Counted from the stretch's first letter, positions 39,272 through 49,758 are shown. The stretch is DNA of 64,000 nucleotides from Ferrimonas balearica DSM 9799 (GCF_000148645.1 NC_014541.1:4115139-4179138); one strand, 5' to 3'. Notes: generated by a model from the letters alone, not told the origin. Translations and numbers: made by a program.

Positions 39272-41094
39272 ACCACTTCGCTGTATTCGGCAATCAGGGT
39301 CAGGAACGCGTCACCATAGCGTTCCAGCTTGCGCTCACCCACGCCATTGATGGCCAACATCTCCCAGCGACTGCCCGGCAGTTGCGCCGCCATCTCCGCC
39401 AGAGTGGCGTCGTTAAACACCACGTAGGGCGGCACCCCCGCCTCGTCAGCCAGCTCTTTTCGCAACGCCTTCAACTTGGCGAACAGCTTGCGATCGTACT
39501 GGCTGGGCAGAGCACGACTGCGTCGGCTGGAGGGTTTCTTCAGCGCCAGGCGCGGCTCCGCCAGCTCCAATGAACGTTCCCCCTTGAGCACCGCCCTGGC
39601 GGCGGGATTGAGGGTCAGCACCATGGAGCGGGTAATGTCCTGGCTCAGCAGGCCGTGGTGGATCAACTGACGCAGCACCGACAGCCAGTGGTCGTGGCTC
39701 TTCTCCTTGCCGATGCCCCAGGTGGAGAGTTTATTGTGGCCCCGGTCCAGCACCGGCTGCGCCTGACTGCCACGCAGCACCTCAATCACGTGGCCCATGC
39801 CAAAGCGCTGCCCCACCCGGTAGACACAGGACAAGGCCTTACGCGCCTCCTCCGTGCCATCGTACCGTTTCGGCGGGTCCAGGCAGATATCACAGTTGCC
39901 ACAGGGCTCATGGCTGGGCTCATCAAAGTAGTTGAGCAGCACCTGGCGACGGCAGATCTGCGCCTCCGCAAACGCCGCCATGGCGTTCAATTTGTGGATG
40001 TCCACCGGGTTGGGTTCACTCTCCCCCTGCTCCAGCAGGTGGCGAATCCGGGCGATGTCCGCCGGATCAAACAGCAGCAGAGCCTCTGACTCCAGGCCGT
40101 CCCGCCCGGCACGCCCCGTCTCCTGGTAGTACCCTTCAATCGATTTGGGCAGGTCCCAGTGCACCACAAAGCGCACGTTAGACTTGTTGATTCCCATGCC
40201 AAACGCCACCGTTGCCACCACGATGTCGACACGATCGCGCAGGAAACCCTCCTGAACCGCCGCCCGCTCATCCGAGGCCATGCCGGCATGGTAACCGGCA
40301 GCGACAAAGCCTTTCTGGCGCAGCTTCTCCGCCACCTCATCCACCCGGCGGCGGCTGCCGCAATAGACGATGCCCGCGTTACCCTTCTGCTGTTTCAGGT
40401 ACTCGGTCAGCTGCTCCAGCGGACGCAGTTTCTCTGCCACGGTGTAGCGGATGTTGGGCCGGTCAAAGCTGGATTGGTGGTGGAACGGCTGCTGCAGGTT
40501 GAGGCGCTGGCAGATGTCCTGTCGGGTGGCGCCATCCGCGGTGGCGGTCAGCGCCATGATCGGCACCTGGGGAAAGCGCTGTTTCAGCCAGCCCAACTGG
40601 GCATACTCGGGGCGGAAATCATGGCCCCACTGACTGATGCAGTGAGCCTCATCCACCGCCACCAGAGACAGCGGCCAGTGGGCCAGGCGTTCCTGAATGT
40701 CGGCGCTGAGCAAGCGCTCCGGTGAGATGTAGAGCAGCTTGATTTCACCCCGATGAATGGCGCCCATCAGCTCCACCACCTCATGCCGCTCCAGGCTGGA
40801 GTTCAGGGCGGCCGCCGCCACGCCGGACTCACGCAGCGCGTCCACCTGGTCCTTCATCAGCGAGATCAGGGGGGAGATCACCACGGTCAGCCCCGGCAAC
40901 ACCAGCGCCGGCAACTGGTAGCACAGACTCTTGCCACCGCCGGTGGGCATGATCACCAGGCAGTCGCGCCCGGCCAGAGTCTGCGCCACCACCTCATCCT
41001 GACCCGGACGAAAGGCACGAAAGCCAAACACCTGCTGCAGGGTGTTCAGTGCAAGTTGTTGATCGGTCGACATGGCAGGGGCGGTGGCTTCCAT
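39268..41094 (-). CDS. recQ: ATP-dependent DNA helicase RecQ
   Basis: 3'-5' helicase of recombination and fork repair. Walker A is [12 protein letters not shown], Walker B box DEAH ([19 protein letters not shown]), and motif VI is [10 protein letters not shown]. The zinc cysteines lie in [24 protein letters not shown], followed by a winged helix and C-terminal HRDC domain ([33 protein letters not shown]). 608 residues; ATG at 41073 is an alternative start. No good ribosome site at either. Confidence 0.96.
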   Translation of the reverse strand: MEATAPAMSTDQQLALNTLQQVFGFRAFRPGQDEVVAQTLAGRDCLVIMPTGGGKSLCYQLPALVLPGLTVVISPLISLMKDQVDALRESGVAAAALNSSLERHEVVELMGAIHRGEIKLLYISPERLLSADIQERLAHWPLSLVAVDEAHCISQWGHDFRPEYAQLGWLKQRFPQVPIMALTATADGATRQDICQRLNLQQPFHHQSSFDRPNIRYTVAEKLRPLEQLTEYLKQQKGNAGIVYCGSRRRVDEVAEKLRQKGFVAAGYHAGMASDERAAVQEGFLRDRVDIVVATVAFGMGINKSNVRFVVHWDLPKSIEGYYQETGRAGRDGLESEALLLFDPADIARIRHLLEQGESEPNPVDIHKLNAMAAFAEAQICRRQVLLNYFDEPSHEPCGNCDICLDPPKRYDGTEEARKALSCVYRVGQRFGMGHVIEVLRGSQAQPVLDRGHNKLSTWGIGKEKSHDHWLSVLRQLIHHGLLSQDITRSMVLTLNPAARAVLKGERSLELAEPRLALKKPSSRRSRALPSQYDRKLFAKLKALRKELADEAGVPPYVVFNDATLAEMAAQLPGSRWEMLAINGVGERKLERYGDAFLTLIAEYSEVV

Positions 41095-41189
41095 CAAGGC
41101 GGCTAGAGGTGGTCACGAATGGGCGCTATTCTACTTATCCCGTCCCGGGTTGTCTGCCCGGTGACCGGAACCTGGCCAAAGGAGGGCCC

Positions 41190-41645
41190 ATGACATCTCA
41201 ACTGATCCTGGACAAGGTGTCCGCCATTTTTAGCGAGCAACTGCCGTTCCACCGCCATCTTGGCCTGAAAGTGGTGCGTTACGACACCGAGGGCGTTGAG
41301 GTCGCCATCGACATGGCTGACCACCTGATTGGCAATGTGCATCAGCAGATCCTGCATGGCGGAGTGACCGCCACTCTGCTGGATGTCACCGGCGGCCTGA
41401 CCGCCTTTGCTGGCGTGGTCGCACGGGAGGTGGACCCCGGCATTGAGCTGCTGCAACAGAAGCTGCCGAAACTGGGTACCATCGACCTGCGGGTTGATTA
41501 CCTGCGCCCCGGCCGTGGCCAGCGTTTTATCGCCACCGGTACCATCATCCGAACCGGTAACAAAGTGGCCGTGTGCCGGATGGAGCTGCACAACGAAGAG
41601 GGCAGTCACATCGCCTTTGGCACCGGCACCTACCTGGTTGGTTAG
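41190..41645 (+). CDS. yigI: Hotdog-fold acyl-CoA thioesterase YigI
   Basis: 151-residue PaaI-like thioesterase. The hotdog motif HGGVTATLLDVTGGLTAF contains the conserved His-Gly-Gly and Asp. MTDHLIGNVHQQ-type and VDYLRPGRGQRFIATGTI segments fit YigI, a medium/long-chain acyl-CoA thioesterase. The ATG has AAGGAGG eight bases upstream; the longer frame is rejected. Same recQ-yigI-rarD neighbourhood as other gammaproteobacteria. Confidence 0.9.
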   Translation: MTSQLILDKVSAIFSEQLPFHRHLGLKVVRYDTEGVEVAIDMADHLIGNVHQQILHGGVTATLLDVTGGLTAFAGVVAREVDPGIELLQQKLPKLGTIDLRVDYLRPGRGQRFIATGTIIRTGNKVAVCRMELHNEEGSHIAFGTGTYLVG

Positions 41646-41712
41646 GCCGCTGGTGGAGGCAACACCGGCAGTGGCATAATGCCTGCCCCTTTCTGTCCAA
41701 ACACCAGAGACC

Positions 41713-42618
41713 ATGCCAGAGACCGAAGCCCGTAACGGCACGCTGTACGCGATCAGCGCCTACCTGATGTGGGGTTTTGCCCCGCTGTATTTTAAGGCGA
41801 TCGCCTCTGTCGCACCGGATGAGATCCTGATGCATCGGGTGATCTGGTCCTTCTTTCTGGTGATCGCTCTGGTGTGGTTTGGCGGGCGCATGGGGGAAGT
41901 GCGGGCCCTGCTCAGGCAGCCGAAAAAAGTGGCACTGCTGGCCCTGACGGCGGTACTGGTCGGCGCCAACTGGCTGATCTTCATCTGGGCTGTCGCCAAT
42001 GACCACGTGCTGGATGCCAGCCTGGGTTACTTTATCAACCCGCTGTTCAGCGTGGCGCTGGGCATGCTGGTGCTGGGTGAACGGCTGGGCCGCTTGCAGA
42101 TGCTGGCCGTGGGCATCGCCACCCTCGGCGTGCTGGTGCAGCTGATCCAATACGGCTCAGTGCCCTGGATCTCGCTGGCGCTGGCCGGCAGCTTCGGCAT
42201 CTATGGCCTGCTGCGCAAACAGGTCAATCTGCAGGCCAGTACCGGGCTGTTGGTGGAGACCGCCATTCTGCTGCCGCTGGCTCTGGCCTACTGGGCCTGG
42301 ATCGACAGCCCGACCGCCAATTTTGCCAACAACCCGCTCTCCCTGAACCTGTTGCTGCTGGCCGCAGGGGTGGTCACCACGCTGCCGCTGCTGGCGTTCT
42401 CCGCCGCCGCCATCCGCATTCCGCTCTATCTGCTGGGCATGTTGCAGTACATCGGCCCCAGCATCATGTTCGTGATGGCCCTGACCCTGTTTGGCGAATC
42501 CCTGTCTGGCCCACAACTGCTGACCTTCGGCTTTATCTGGAGTGCGCTGGTGCTGCTGTCATTTGATGGCATCAAAAAGGCCCGACGCAAGCGCCGGGCC
42601 TTGAAACACGCAGTCTGA
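41713..42618 (+). CDS. rarD: RarD/EamA-family membrane transporter
   Basis: 301 residues, about ten membrane helices in two EamA repeats. It begins with NGTLYAISAYLMWGFAPLYFKAI and includes EILMHRVIWSF, NWLIFIWAV and a C-terminal basic tail. The RarD subfamily is of uncertain substrate (chloramphenicol resistance in some species). The last codons contain the hem operon terminator on the opposite strand; it ends 2 bp from convergent hemY. Confidence 0.92.
   Translation: MPETEARNGTLYAISAYLMWGFAPLYFKAIASVAPDEILMHRVIWSFFLVIALVWFGGRMGEVRALLRQPKKVALLALTAVLVGANWLIFIWAVANDHVLDASLGYFINPLFSVALGMLVLGERLGRLQMLAVGIATLGVLVQLIQYGSVPWISLALAGSFGIYGLLRKQVNLQASTGLLVETAILLPLALAYWAWIDSPTANFANNPLSLNLLLLAAGVVTTLPLLAFSAAAIRIPLYLLGMLQYIGPSIMFVMALTLFGESLSGPQLLTFGFIWSALVLLSFDGIKKARRKRRALKHAV
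42574..42602 (-). terminator. hemCDXY terminator inside the rarD 3' end
   Basis: aaggcccg and cgggcctt form an eight-base stem. On the minus strand the hairpin is followed by TTTTT (plus a74-a78). It lies in rarD codons, 19 bp beyond the hemY stop. Confidence 0.75.
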
Positions 42619-42620
42619 GC

Positions 42621-43784
42621 TCAGCTCAGGCTCAATAACTGGCGGTAGCTGTGCAGCGCCCCTTCGCGCTCGCCCAGCTGCTCCTGCACTCTGGCCAGGG
42701 CACGGTAGCGTTCGGCACTGGGTGCCTGCTCCACCGCTTTCTGGCGCCACTCTTTAGCCCGGCGCCAGGCCCGGTCCTGCTCCGCCAGCGCGGCATAGCA
42801 ATCCTTCAGCTCCAGCAGGTCCGAATCCGGATATTTCCGTTGCAGGATATGGCTGACCGCCTCCGCCGCGTCCTCAGACAGAGCAGGCAACACCGCCAAC
42901 AACGCCGGCTGCGGCGTCTCCTTGTCGAACCGATCCAGTACCAGCTTGCGGCCCGCGGCCGCGTCACCAAACCGGGCCAGGCCATTGGCGTAGGCCACCA
43001 ACACCGATTCGGACCGCTTCAGCCGCCGTGACAGCCCCTGCCAGCGCTGCTCCAACGCTTCGCGATCCGGGCTCTGACTCAGGCAGACCACTTCGATCTC
43101 TTCCGGCAACGCCGCCAGCTCGGCTTCCGTCAGCACCTTGTGTTTGCTCAGGGCCGGCATCAACCGGGCCAGGGCATCCCAATCCTGCTGACGGCGATAC
43201 AGCTCCAGCGCCAGTTTCAGCACCTGGGGCTGCTGACGCAGCTTGGCATCCAGCGCTTCCAGGCCCTGACGCGCTTGTGCCAGTTGCCCATCATCCAGCT
43301 GGTAACGCAGTCGGGTGACCTGCACCGCTTTCTCCGCTCCCGGCTGTTTCTGGGCTTCCGCCAGGTAGCGCTCACAGGCCTCGGGATCACCGCCATGGTG
43401 GGCCGCACGGGCCGCAGCCAGGTAGTTGATGACTGGGTATTCCCCCGCCTGGGCGCCTCTGGCCATCGCCTTTTCGGCCGCCGCCCAGTCTTCCTGAGCC
43501 AGTGCCAGTGCGCCCTGCAACGTGTGCTTGCGGCTGCGTTTGCGGCGCCAGCGTTGCGGTGAGGAGAGGGTGAAGCCGGTCAGGCCAATCAGCTTGACCA
43601 CCAGATACTCCAGCAGCTGCAGCAGGCCAAAGAGCACCAGCAGCATCAGCACGCCTTTCACCACCGAGGTTTCGATGGTGTAGTCGCCGACGGCGATCAA
43701 AACATAGCCCTGGTTGGCCACCAGCTTAGGGCCGGCATAGAGGCCGGCCAGCACCAACAGGGTGTAGAACAGGATGCGGATCAT
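42621..43784 (-). CDS. hemY: HemY-type TPR inner-membrane protein
   Basis: 387 residues. N-terminal HemY_N domain with two membrane segments (residues about 3-20 and 40-65, the latter VVKGVLMLLVLFGLLQLLEYLVVKL), then a cytoplasmic or periplasmic TPR region ending ALARVQEQLGEREGALHSYRQLL. Linked to protoporphyrin metabolism by its operon, but it is not the protoporphyrinogen oxidase of the same name. Overlaps hemX by 4 bp. Confidence 0.93.
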   Translation of the reverse strand: MIRILFYTLLVLAGLYAGPKLVANQGYVLIAVGDYTIETSVVKGVLMLLVLFGLLQLLEYLVVKLIGLTGFTLSSPQRWRRKRSRKHTLQGALALAQEDWAAAEKAMARGAQAGEYPVINYLAAARAAHHGGDPEACERYLAEAQKQPGAEKAVQVTRLRYQLDDGQLAQARQGLEALDAKLRQQPQVLKLALELYRRQQDWDALARLMPALSKHKVLTEAELAALPEEIEVVCLSQSPDREALEQRWQGLSRRLKRSESVLVAYANGLARFGDAAAGRKLVLDRFDKETPQPALLAVLPALSEDAAEAVSHILQRKYPDSDLLELKDCYAALAEQDRAWRRAKEWRQKAVEQAPSAERYRALARVQEQLGEREGALHSYRQLLSLS

Positions 43785-45055
43785 GGCGCCACTCCCTGGC
43801 GACCAAGACGCTCGGACACCAACTCAGCAAGCGGGTCGGCGACGCTGAAACGCACCGGACTGGCGAGGCCAATCTGAGTATCGTGCCACTGATCCAGCTG
43901 GGCCAATGCCCCCTGCACCGCGCTGTCATCCAGATCGAAGTAATCCCGCATCCAGCCGCGAGCGGTGCCAACCGCTTCCCGGAACGCTTCGCTGTGGCCC
44001 TGGTACAGCGACAGCTGAGCCTGCATCAGCTTGCCCTTGATGTGCTCACGCAGGTACCACTCCTGCTCCGGCGCCATCAGCGGTTGCACCTGGCCCTGGC
44101 GGCGGCGCACGGTGATGAAGTCTTCGGTCAGGGCGTGCCAGCTGCTCGCCAGGTTGGTGCGCCAGTCGCTGACGGAATCGGTAGGGGTGGTCAGTTCCAC
44201 CGGGTCGACCACTTCCGGCAGCTCGGCGGTGTTCAACGGCAGGGCGTCGATGCGCTTAATCAGGGACTCAATGCCCAGCGACAAACCGGCGCGATCCACC
44301 CGCGGCAGCGCCGACAGGGCGGCCATATCGTCGGCCAGTGCCTCGCGCAGCGGCAGCAGGTCGTTCTGACCCAGCATCTTCAGACGGTTATCGGCATCCT
44401 TAAGCAGGGCCAACGCGGTATCGGTGTCGTGCTCCAGCCAGACTTTGCGTGACGCCATCCGTACCAGGTAATCGGCCTCGGCCAATACCCAGTCGCTGGG
44501 CTGACGCTGAGCCGCGCGGCGCTGCGCTTCCAGTTGTTGTTCGCGCAGCGAGACCAGCGCCTGTTGCTGGTCGCTCTGGGCCGACTCACCGCGCTCGATA
44601 CGGCGCTCCAGCGTTGCACTGCGCTCGTTCATGGCCTGGCGCAGCTCCTGCAACTGGCCACTGAGCTGGGCATTGTCCTGACGCAGCTGCTGCTCCTGCT
44701 GCCACTGCCAGCCAACAAACACCGCCGCGCCGATGGCGATGATCAGCGCCACCAGGCCAACAAACAGCCCACCATTGCTGGTGCTGTGCTGGATCACGGG
44801 AGTGGGTTGCGACTCGGGGGGGCGAACCGGCTCGGGCTCAGGAGCAGAGGCGGTTTCAATTTCGGGCTCGGGTTGGGTTCCCGGAATGGGCCCGGACAGG
44901 TCGGCCGAACCCGGGTGCGGTTCGGCCGAATCGGAGACACGGACAGCCTTGTCCGGTTGGGCATTGGACTCGGAAGCCGGCTCATTCGCCGGTACGTCAG
45001 CCTGATCGTCAGGACGGGCCTGGGGATCCTGCGGATCCTTCGGGGTCTTCTCCAT
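43781..45055 (-). CDS. hemX: HemX-family membrane protein
   Basis: 424 residues. An N-terminal Pro/Glu-rich cytoplasmic region (1-105) is followed by one membrane helix (GGLFVGLVALIIAIGAAVFVGW, about 108-130), a coiled coil (about 132-185) and a conserved domain with WVLAEADYLVRMASRKVWLEHDTDTAL. Formerly called uroporphyrinogen III methylase, but it lacks a SAM domain; function is unsettled. Its start overlaps hemD by 47 bp. Confidence 0.9.
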   Translation of the reverse strand: MEKTPKDPQDPQARPDDQADVPANEPASESNAQPDKAVRVSDSAEPHPGSADLSGPIPGTQPEPEIETASAPEPEPVRPPESQPTPVIQHSTSNGGLFVGLVALIIAIGAAVFVGWQWQQEQQLRQDNAQLSGQLQELRQAMNERSATLERRIERGESAQSDQQQALVSLREQQLEAQRRAAQRQPSDWVLAEADYLVRMASRKVWLEHDTDTALALLKDADNRLKMLGQNDLLPLREALADDMAALSALPRVDRAGLSLGIESLIKRIDALPLNTAELPEVVDPVELTTPTDSVSDWRTNLASSWHALTEDFITVRRRQGQVQPLMAPEQEWYLREHIKGKLMQAQLSLYQGHSEAFREAVGTARGWMRDYFDLDDSAVQGALAQLDQWHDTQIGLASPVRFSVADPLAELVSERLGRQGVAP

Positions 45056-45773
45056 AGTGATTCATACTTCCTAGGCAGCGGACAATGGCGTCATCCCCCG
45101 CTCCGCCCATTACCTGAATGCGCTGACAACCGCGCTGTTGCGCCAGTTCAGCAACTCGCTCCACAGGCACCAGCCACAAGCAATTGCGCAGCCAGTCGTG
45201 GTCAGATAAAGGCGTTACTGCAAAGAGGTTTGCAAGGATTTCGCCGCTGGTAGCCAGTATGACGTCTACCCCGTTTTGGCGCCAGCTTTGCACCGTTTGT
45301 GCTGGCCATTCAGGACGTTGGCGACGGTAAAGTTCCCAGAATTGTACGTCAAAACCGTCCGCCCGCAGGGTGGCGGCCATCACTTCACGCCCGCCAACCC
45401 CTCGTACAATCGCCATACGCTTGCCGGTCAGGTATTGCCAGTCCGGCAACGCCAGTACCCCTTCGGTGGTCTCTTCACCGGGCGGTGGGCAGATCGGTTC
45501 AACACCATAGCGCCGCAAGGCTGCGGCGGTGCCGCCCCCTACCGCGAAGTAGGCGATGTCCGGCCACTTGCCCTGCAAGCGTTGATGAGCGCAATCCACC
45601 GCAGTCGGGGACACAAAAAAAGCCCCGTCCACCGTATCCAGCGGGCTGGGGCCTGCGTCGGGGTTATCCACCAGGGTCACCATGGGAGCGCGCGTGGTGC
45701 GCACTCCCAAGGCCGCCAGCTTGTCCGCCAGCGGTCCGATGCGCCCGTCGGGACGGGTCAGCAACAGGTGCAT
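45009..45773 (-). CDS. hemD: Uroporphyrinogen-III synthase HemD
   Basis: Cyclises hydroxymethylbilane with inversion of ring D. 254 residues; two-lobed fold with little sequence conservation, but LLTRPDGRIGPLADKLAALG, FVSPTAVDCA, YFAVGGGTAAALRRYG, GKRMAIVRGVGGRE and LATSGEILANL are typical. Starts in a TGATG overlap with hemC. The C-terminal tail extends into hemX. Confidence 0.93.
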   Translation of the reverse strand: MHLLLTRPDGRIGPLADKLAALGVRTTRAPMVTLVDNPDAGPSPLDTVDGAFFVSPTAVDCAHQRLQGKWPDIAYFAVGGGTAAALRRYGVEPICPPPGEETTEGVLALPDWQYLTGKRMAIVRGVGGREVMAATLRADGFDVQFWELYRRQRPEWPAQTVQSWRQNGVDVILATSGEILANLFAVTPLSDHDWLRNCLWLVPVERVAELAQQRGCQRIQVMGGAGDDAIVRCLGSMNHYGEDPEGSAGSPGPS

Positions 45774-46705
45774 CAGGCGTCTCCGTACACCCGTTTCAGG
45801 ATCTCACCAGCACCCTGAGCCAGCAGGCGCTCAGCCAGTTCGATACCCAGTTTCTGAGCGTCCGCGACCGGACCACGCAGTTCGTCCTGGATGATCTTGC
45901 TGCCATCCGGGTCACCCACCAGGCCACGCAGCCACAGGGTGTCACCTTCGATCACGGAGTACGCGCCGATCGGCACCTGACAACCGCCTTCCAGGTGGGT
46001 GTTCATGGCGCGTTCCGCGATAACACGGGCGTGGGTCGGGGCGTGGTTCAGCACACCGATCAGCGCCAGCAGCTCGGCGTCGTCGAGACGACACTCGATG
46101 CCCACGGCACCCTGGCCGTTGGCCGGCAGTGACTGCTCCGGCTCAATAAAGGCGGTGATGCGCTCTTCCAGCTCCAGACGCTTAAGGCCCGCAGCAGCCA
46201 GGATAATGGCGTCGTACTCGCCGGCATCCAGCTTGGACAGGCGGGTGCCCACGTTGCCACGCAGGTCGCGCACGTCCAAGTCAGGGCGCATGGCGCGCAG
46301 CTGGCACTGGCGACGCAGAGAGGAGGAGCCCACGATGGCGCCGTGCGGCAGGTCATCCAGGTTCTTGTAGGTGTTGGAGACGAAAGCGTCACGCGGGTCT
46401 TCACGGTCACAGATGACGGCCAGACCCAGACCTTCCGGGAACTCCACCGGCACGTCTTTCATGGAGTGGACGGCGATATCGGCTTCGCCGTTCAGCATGG
46501 CCACTTCCAGTTCCTTAACGAACAGGCCCTTACCGCCCACTTTGGCCAGCGGCGTGTCCAGGATCCGATCCCCTTTGGTGGACATCTTCAGCAGAGTAAC
46601 GGTCAGTCCCGGATGGGCCTTTTCCAGCTCGGCCTTAACGAACTCGGCCTGCCATAAGGCCAGCGGACTCTTCCGGGTTGCGATACGGATCTCTTTACGG
46701 GCCAT
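45773..46705 (-). CDS. hemC: Porphobilinogen deaminase HemC
   Basis: Polymerises four porphobilinogens using a dipyrromethane cofactor. N-terminal [22 protein letters not shown], active-site aspartate in [27 protein letters not shown], and cofactor cysteine in [11 protein letters not shown]. 310 residues. First gene of hemCDXY, divergent from cyaA as in E. coli. Confidence 0.97.
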   Translation of the reverse strand: MARKEIRIATRKSPLALWQAEFVKAELEKAHPGLTVTLLKMSTKGDRILDTPLAKVGGKGLFVKELEVAMLNGEADIAVHSMKDVPVEFPEGLGLAVICDREDPRDAFVSNTYKNLDDLPHGAIVGSSSLRRQCQLRAMRPDLDVRDLRGNVGTRLSKLDAGEYDAIILAAAGLKRLELEERITAFIEPEQSLPANGQGAVGIECRLDDAELLALIGVLNHAPTHARVIAERAMNTHLEGGCQVPIGAYSVIEGDTLWLRGLVGDPDGSKIIQDELRGPVADAQKLGIELAERLLAQGAGEILKRVYGDA

Positions 46706-46880
46706 CAGATCTTTCCCTTGGCTGTCTGAACTTTGTACCTTCTGGGTACGCTTGTGGCGGTCATGTTGCCAGTCTTTGCGCCCCCAGAAAAGGAATCGGC
46801 TCTCACCCTGATCACAAAAGCCGCCGCTTTGCAGGCAAAAGGGTGAACCAACTCACGCTTTCCTCTCCAGCAGGGAAAAG

Positions 46881-46896
46881 TGTTACCATGGTCACA
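46881..46896. promoter_or_regulatory. CRP-cAMP binding site upstream of cyaA
   Basis: tgttaccatggtcaca matches the CRP consensus TGTGA-N6-TCACA in nine of ten conserved positions and is flanked by aaaa and attt. It ends 29 bp before the cyaA start, a position suited to repression and hence negative feedback by cAMP. The rest of 46706-46925 shows no gene. Confidence 0.72.
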
Positions 46897-46925
46897 ATTT
46901 TCCCCAGTTAACTCTTTGAAAGCCG

Positions 46926-49304
46926 TTGCGAGATCTGCAGTCCGACATCGCGCTAAGCGAAACGCTTAATCAACACCGCCTGACCCTGGCCCAGCAACAG
47001 CTGGGCCAGGATCGCTTGGCGGCGTTTTTTCAGCTGCCGTGGCTGCTGCATCTCAACCAGCCCCAACTTCCCGGTTATCAGCCGGATGCCCCCAGTGGCT
47101 TCCCGCAGGCGCCCCTGCTGCCCTGCCCCAAAGCGTGGCAGCACTACGCCCCCGGCGCCCCGGAGTTGCTGGGCCTCTACACCATGGGCAGCACCGGCAC
47201 CTTTGGCCAGGGGCCGGAGTCGGATCTCGACTGCTGGCTGGTGCATCCCCTCGGCCTGAGCGAGTCTGCCCGCGAAGCGCTGGCGCGCAAATGCGAAGCG
47301 CTGGAGCGCCACTTCGCCGCCAGCGGCCTGGAGCTCCACCTCTACCTGATCAGCCCCGACATGCTGGAGCAGGGCCAACCGGACCAGTTGTCGGCGGAGC
47401 ACAGCGGTTCGGCACAAAACTGGCTGCTGCTGGAGGAGTTCTACCGTACCCAGATCCGACTGGCGGGCCACGCGCTGGCGTGGTGGCCGGGGGCGCCCCA
47501 GAACCACCCGGACCTGCTCAGTCTGGGCCAACTCAGCCATCTGCCCGCGTCGGAGTTCTTCGGCGCCGCGCTCTGGCAGCTGTTCAAGGGCCTCGACAAG
47601 CCCCACAAAGCCGGCCTGAAGGTGCTGCTGCTGGAAGCCTATGTGGCCGACTACCCGGACCAGCGCATCCTGCGCGATCAGCTCTGGTACCGCTTGCGGG
47701 CGGGCCACTCGATGGTGGTTCTGGACCCCTACCTGATGCTGTACCAGCGGGTCAGCGACTACCTGGAGCGGGAGAGTGACCGACGCCGCCTGACCATGGT
47801 GCAGCGCAGTTTCTACCTGAAGTGCGCGCTGCCCCTGAGCGATCCCAACAGCACCAAGGATTGGCGCTACCCGACACTCAGCGCCCTGACCAAGCAGTGG
47901 CGCTGGACCCGTGAGCTGATCCTCAGCCTGGACCAGGCCCGCCATTGGCACGCCGGCCAGCTGCGCTGGTGCAATGAGCGTCTCGACCAACTGATGCTGG
48001 CCAGCTACCAGCGCCTGACCGGTTTTGCCGCCCGCCAACGCTTCCGCAGCCGGCTCAGGTTTGATGAACTGGGGATCCTCACCCGTAAGCTCTACACCAA
48101 GTTCGAGGCCGAACCCGCCAAAGTGCCGCTGCTGAACCCGCTGTGGAGTGGCGATCTTGAGGAGGAGGCCCTGACCCTGGTGGCGGTGCGCGACAATCCC
48201 CACCACGCCAAGGGCTGGTACCTCTATCGCCGCCCTCCGCAGGACAACCAGCTGTTTGGTGAGAGTCCGCTGTACCATGCAGACTCCCGACTGGCCTGCA
48301 TGGCCTGGGCCCTGAACAACGGCCTGATCGGCGAAAACACCCGCATCTACTGCCATCAGGGCGGACAAAGCTGGCACAGCCGCAAACTGTCCGATCTGTG
48401 CCAACGCCTGCGCCACGTTATCGTGCCGCCGCAGCAACCCACCATGGAGGCATTGCAGGCGCCCTGGCGGTACACCCGGGTGGTGGTGCTGTGCAACGTG
48501 GAGCAGGACCCGACACTCCACTGGCATGGCCAGAGCCTGATGATGGACCTGCAGGGTGCCCCGGTATTCGCCACCGGCCGGCCCAAGCGCAACCTGGTGG
48601 GCAGCCTGACCCTGCTGACCGAGAACTCCTGGGGGGAGCGTCACTGCTACCGCTTCGAGGAGGAGGAGGGGCTGCTGAAGCTGTTGGCCCAGCTGCTCAG
48701 CGGACTGGACCGCGCCAACGGGCCGCTGGCCATCGAGGTGTTCTGTGCCGCCAAGCGGCTGCGCAGCCAGATTGAAGACGCCATGGTGCAGTTGCTGGAC
48801 CGGGTTCAGCGGCTCTACTGCCAAACCACCATGGAGCGCACTCAGGTCTGGCCGCTGGCCATTGGTCATCGCCAATATGGCCTGTTTATCGACCCCCGTG
48901 GCCTGCGCTGGCAGCGTCTCGACAAGGGCGCCGCGCTGTTGGGGCAACTGCGTCGCCACGGTGTGGTGGAGCTGCCCAAGCCTGACCTGGGGGATGACCC
49001 CTACGCCGGTGCACCGGCCATCCTGGGTCACTATGCCCGTAAGGGACTGGTTCAGATCTTCGTGCGTGAGCGCCCCTCCGGTATGGACATCTACCTGCTG
49101 GATGAACACAACGAACTGAAGCGGCTGAAGAGTGACAGCCAGGGATTGGACAGCCTGGTGGATGAGTTCAGCCACCTCTACGCCTTCCGACGAAGTAACC
49201 AGCGCGCCACCTTCGGGGCCGGGGGTTGCTTTAACCTGCCCCAGTTCTACCGCCTGAGTCGGGACGACGACGGCGAGCTGATGGTCGAACCCCTGGCGAT
49301 CTGA
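46926..49304 (+). CDS. cyaA: Class I adenylate cyclase CyaA
   Basis: Makes cAMP for CRP. N-terminal catalytic nucleotidyltransferase domain with LLGLYTMGSTGTFGQGPESDLDCWLVHP, whose GS and DLD positions are the active site. The C-terminal half is the regulatory domain that receives EIIA-Glc. 792 residues, slightly shorter than E. coli (848). The start is TTG (TTGCGAGATCTG), as in E. coli cyaA, which limits translation. Confidence 0.96.
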   Translation: MRDLQSDIALSETLNQHRLTLAQQQLGQDRLAAFFQLPWLLHLNQPQLPGYQPDAPSGFPQAPLLPCPKAWQHYAPGAPELLGLYTMGSTGTFGQGPESDLDCWLVHPLGLSESAREALARKCEALERHFAASGLELHLYLISPDMLEQGQPDQLSAEHSGSAQNWLLLEEFYRTQIRLAGHALAWWPGAPQNHPDLLSLGQLSHLPASEFFGAALWQLFKGLDKPHKAGLKVLLLEAYVADYPDQRILRDQLWYRLRAGHSMVVLDPYLMLYQRVSDYLERESDRRRLTMVQRSFYLKCALPLSDPNSTKDWRYPTLSALTKQWRWTRELILSLDQARHWHAGQLRWCNERLDQLMLASYQRLTGFAARQRFRSRLRFDELGILTRKLYTKFEAEPAKVPLLNPLWSGDLEEEALTLVAVRDNPHHAKGWYLYRRPPQDNQLFGESPLYHADSRLACMAWALNNGLIGENTRIYCHQGGQSWHSRKLSDLCQRLRHVIVPPQQPTMEALQAPWRYTRVVVLCNVEQDPTLHWHGQSLMMDLQGAPVFATGRPKRNLVGSLTLLTENSWGERHCYRFEEEEGLLKLLAQLLSGLDRANGPLAIEVFCAAKRLRSQIEDAMVQLLDRVQRLYCQTTMERTQVWPLAIGHRQYGLFIDPRGLRWQRLDKGAALLGQLRRHGVVELPKPDLGDDPYAGAPAILGHYARKGLVQIFVRERPSGMDIYLLDEHNELKRLKSDSQGLDSLVDEFSHLYAFRRSNQRATFGAGGCFNLPQFYRLSRDDDGELMVEPLAI

Positions 49305-49350
49305 TCCCGTCTACGCTTCGTAATCAGGGATTTGGTTAACGAGGACGCCC

Positions 49351-49758
49351 ATGCACCCCCACGCTCATTGGCTCGGCATCGCCGGCCTGACCCCTTTCTG
49401 GGGTCTGCCGCTGTTGGCCGGACTGGACCTGATCACAGCGGACAGCGCCCGCTACGGGTTGATCGCCTACAGCGCCGTGATCCTCTCCTTTCTCGGAGGC
49501 ATCCACTGGTATGCCGGAGTGATCGCCCAGTCGCGCCCGACCCAAACCTACGTGGCGATGCTGCCCAGTATTGTCGCCTGGCTGGCGCTGGTACTGCTGC
49601 CCACCGGGCTGGCTCTGCTGGTGCTGCCTGTGGCCTTTGTCGCCCTGCTGCTGTACGACTTCCGCACCCTCAACCCGCCACCGGGCTACTGGAACCTGCG
49701 CGGCGTCCTGACCGCCGTGGCGGTGTTGTGCCACGGTTGGGCAGCGCTGCTGCACTGA
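49351..49758 (+). CDS. DUF3429 membrane protein
   Basis: 135 residues with about four membrane helices: HWLGIAGLTPFWGLPLL, GLIAYSAVILSFLGGIHWYAGV, MLPSIVAWLALVLLPTG and LLVLPVAFVALLLYD, plus a C-terminal helix. The helix 2 motif YSAVILSFLGGIHWG-like is diagnostic of DUF3429. Function unknown. Confidence 0.83.
   Translation: MHPHAHWLGIAGLTPFWGLPLLAGLDLITADSARYGLIAYSAVILSFLGGIHWYAGVIAQSRPTQTYVAMLPSIVAWLALVLLPTGLALLVLPVAFVALLLYDFRTLNPPPGYWNLRGVLTAVAVLCHGWAALLH

Noticed and set aside
46953-49175. A 740-codon minus-strand frame opposite cyaA
   Set aside because: The composition (Gln/His/Val/Leu repeats) is that of a shadow frame and cyaA on the plus strand is unmistakable.
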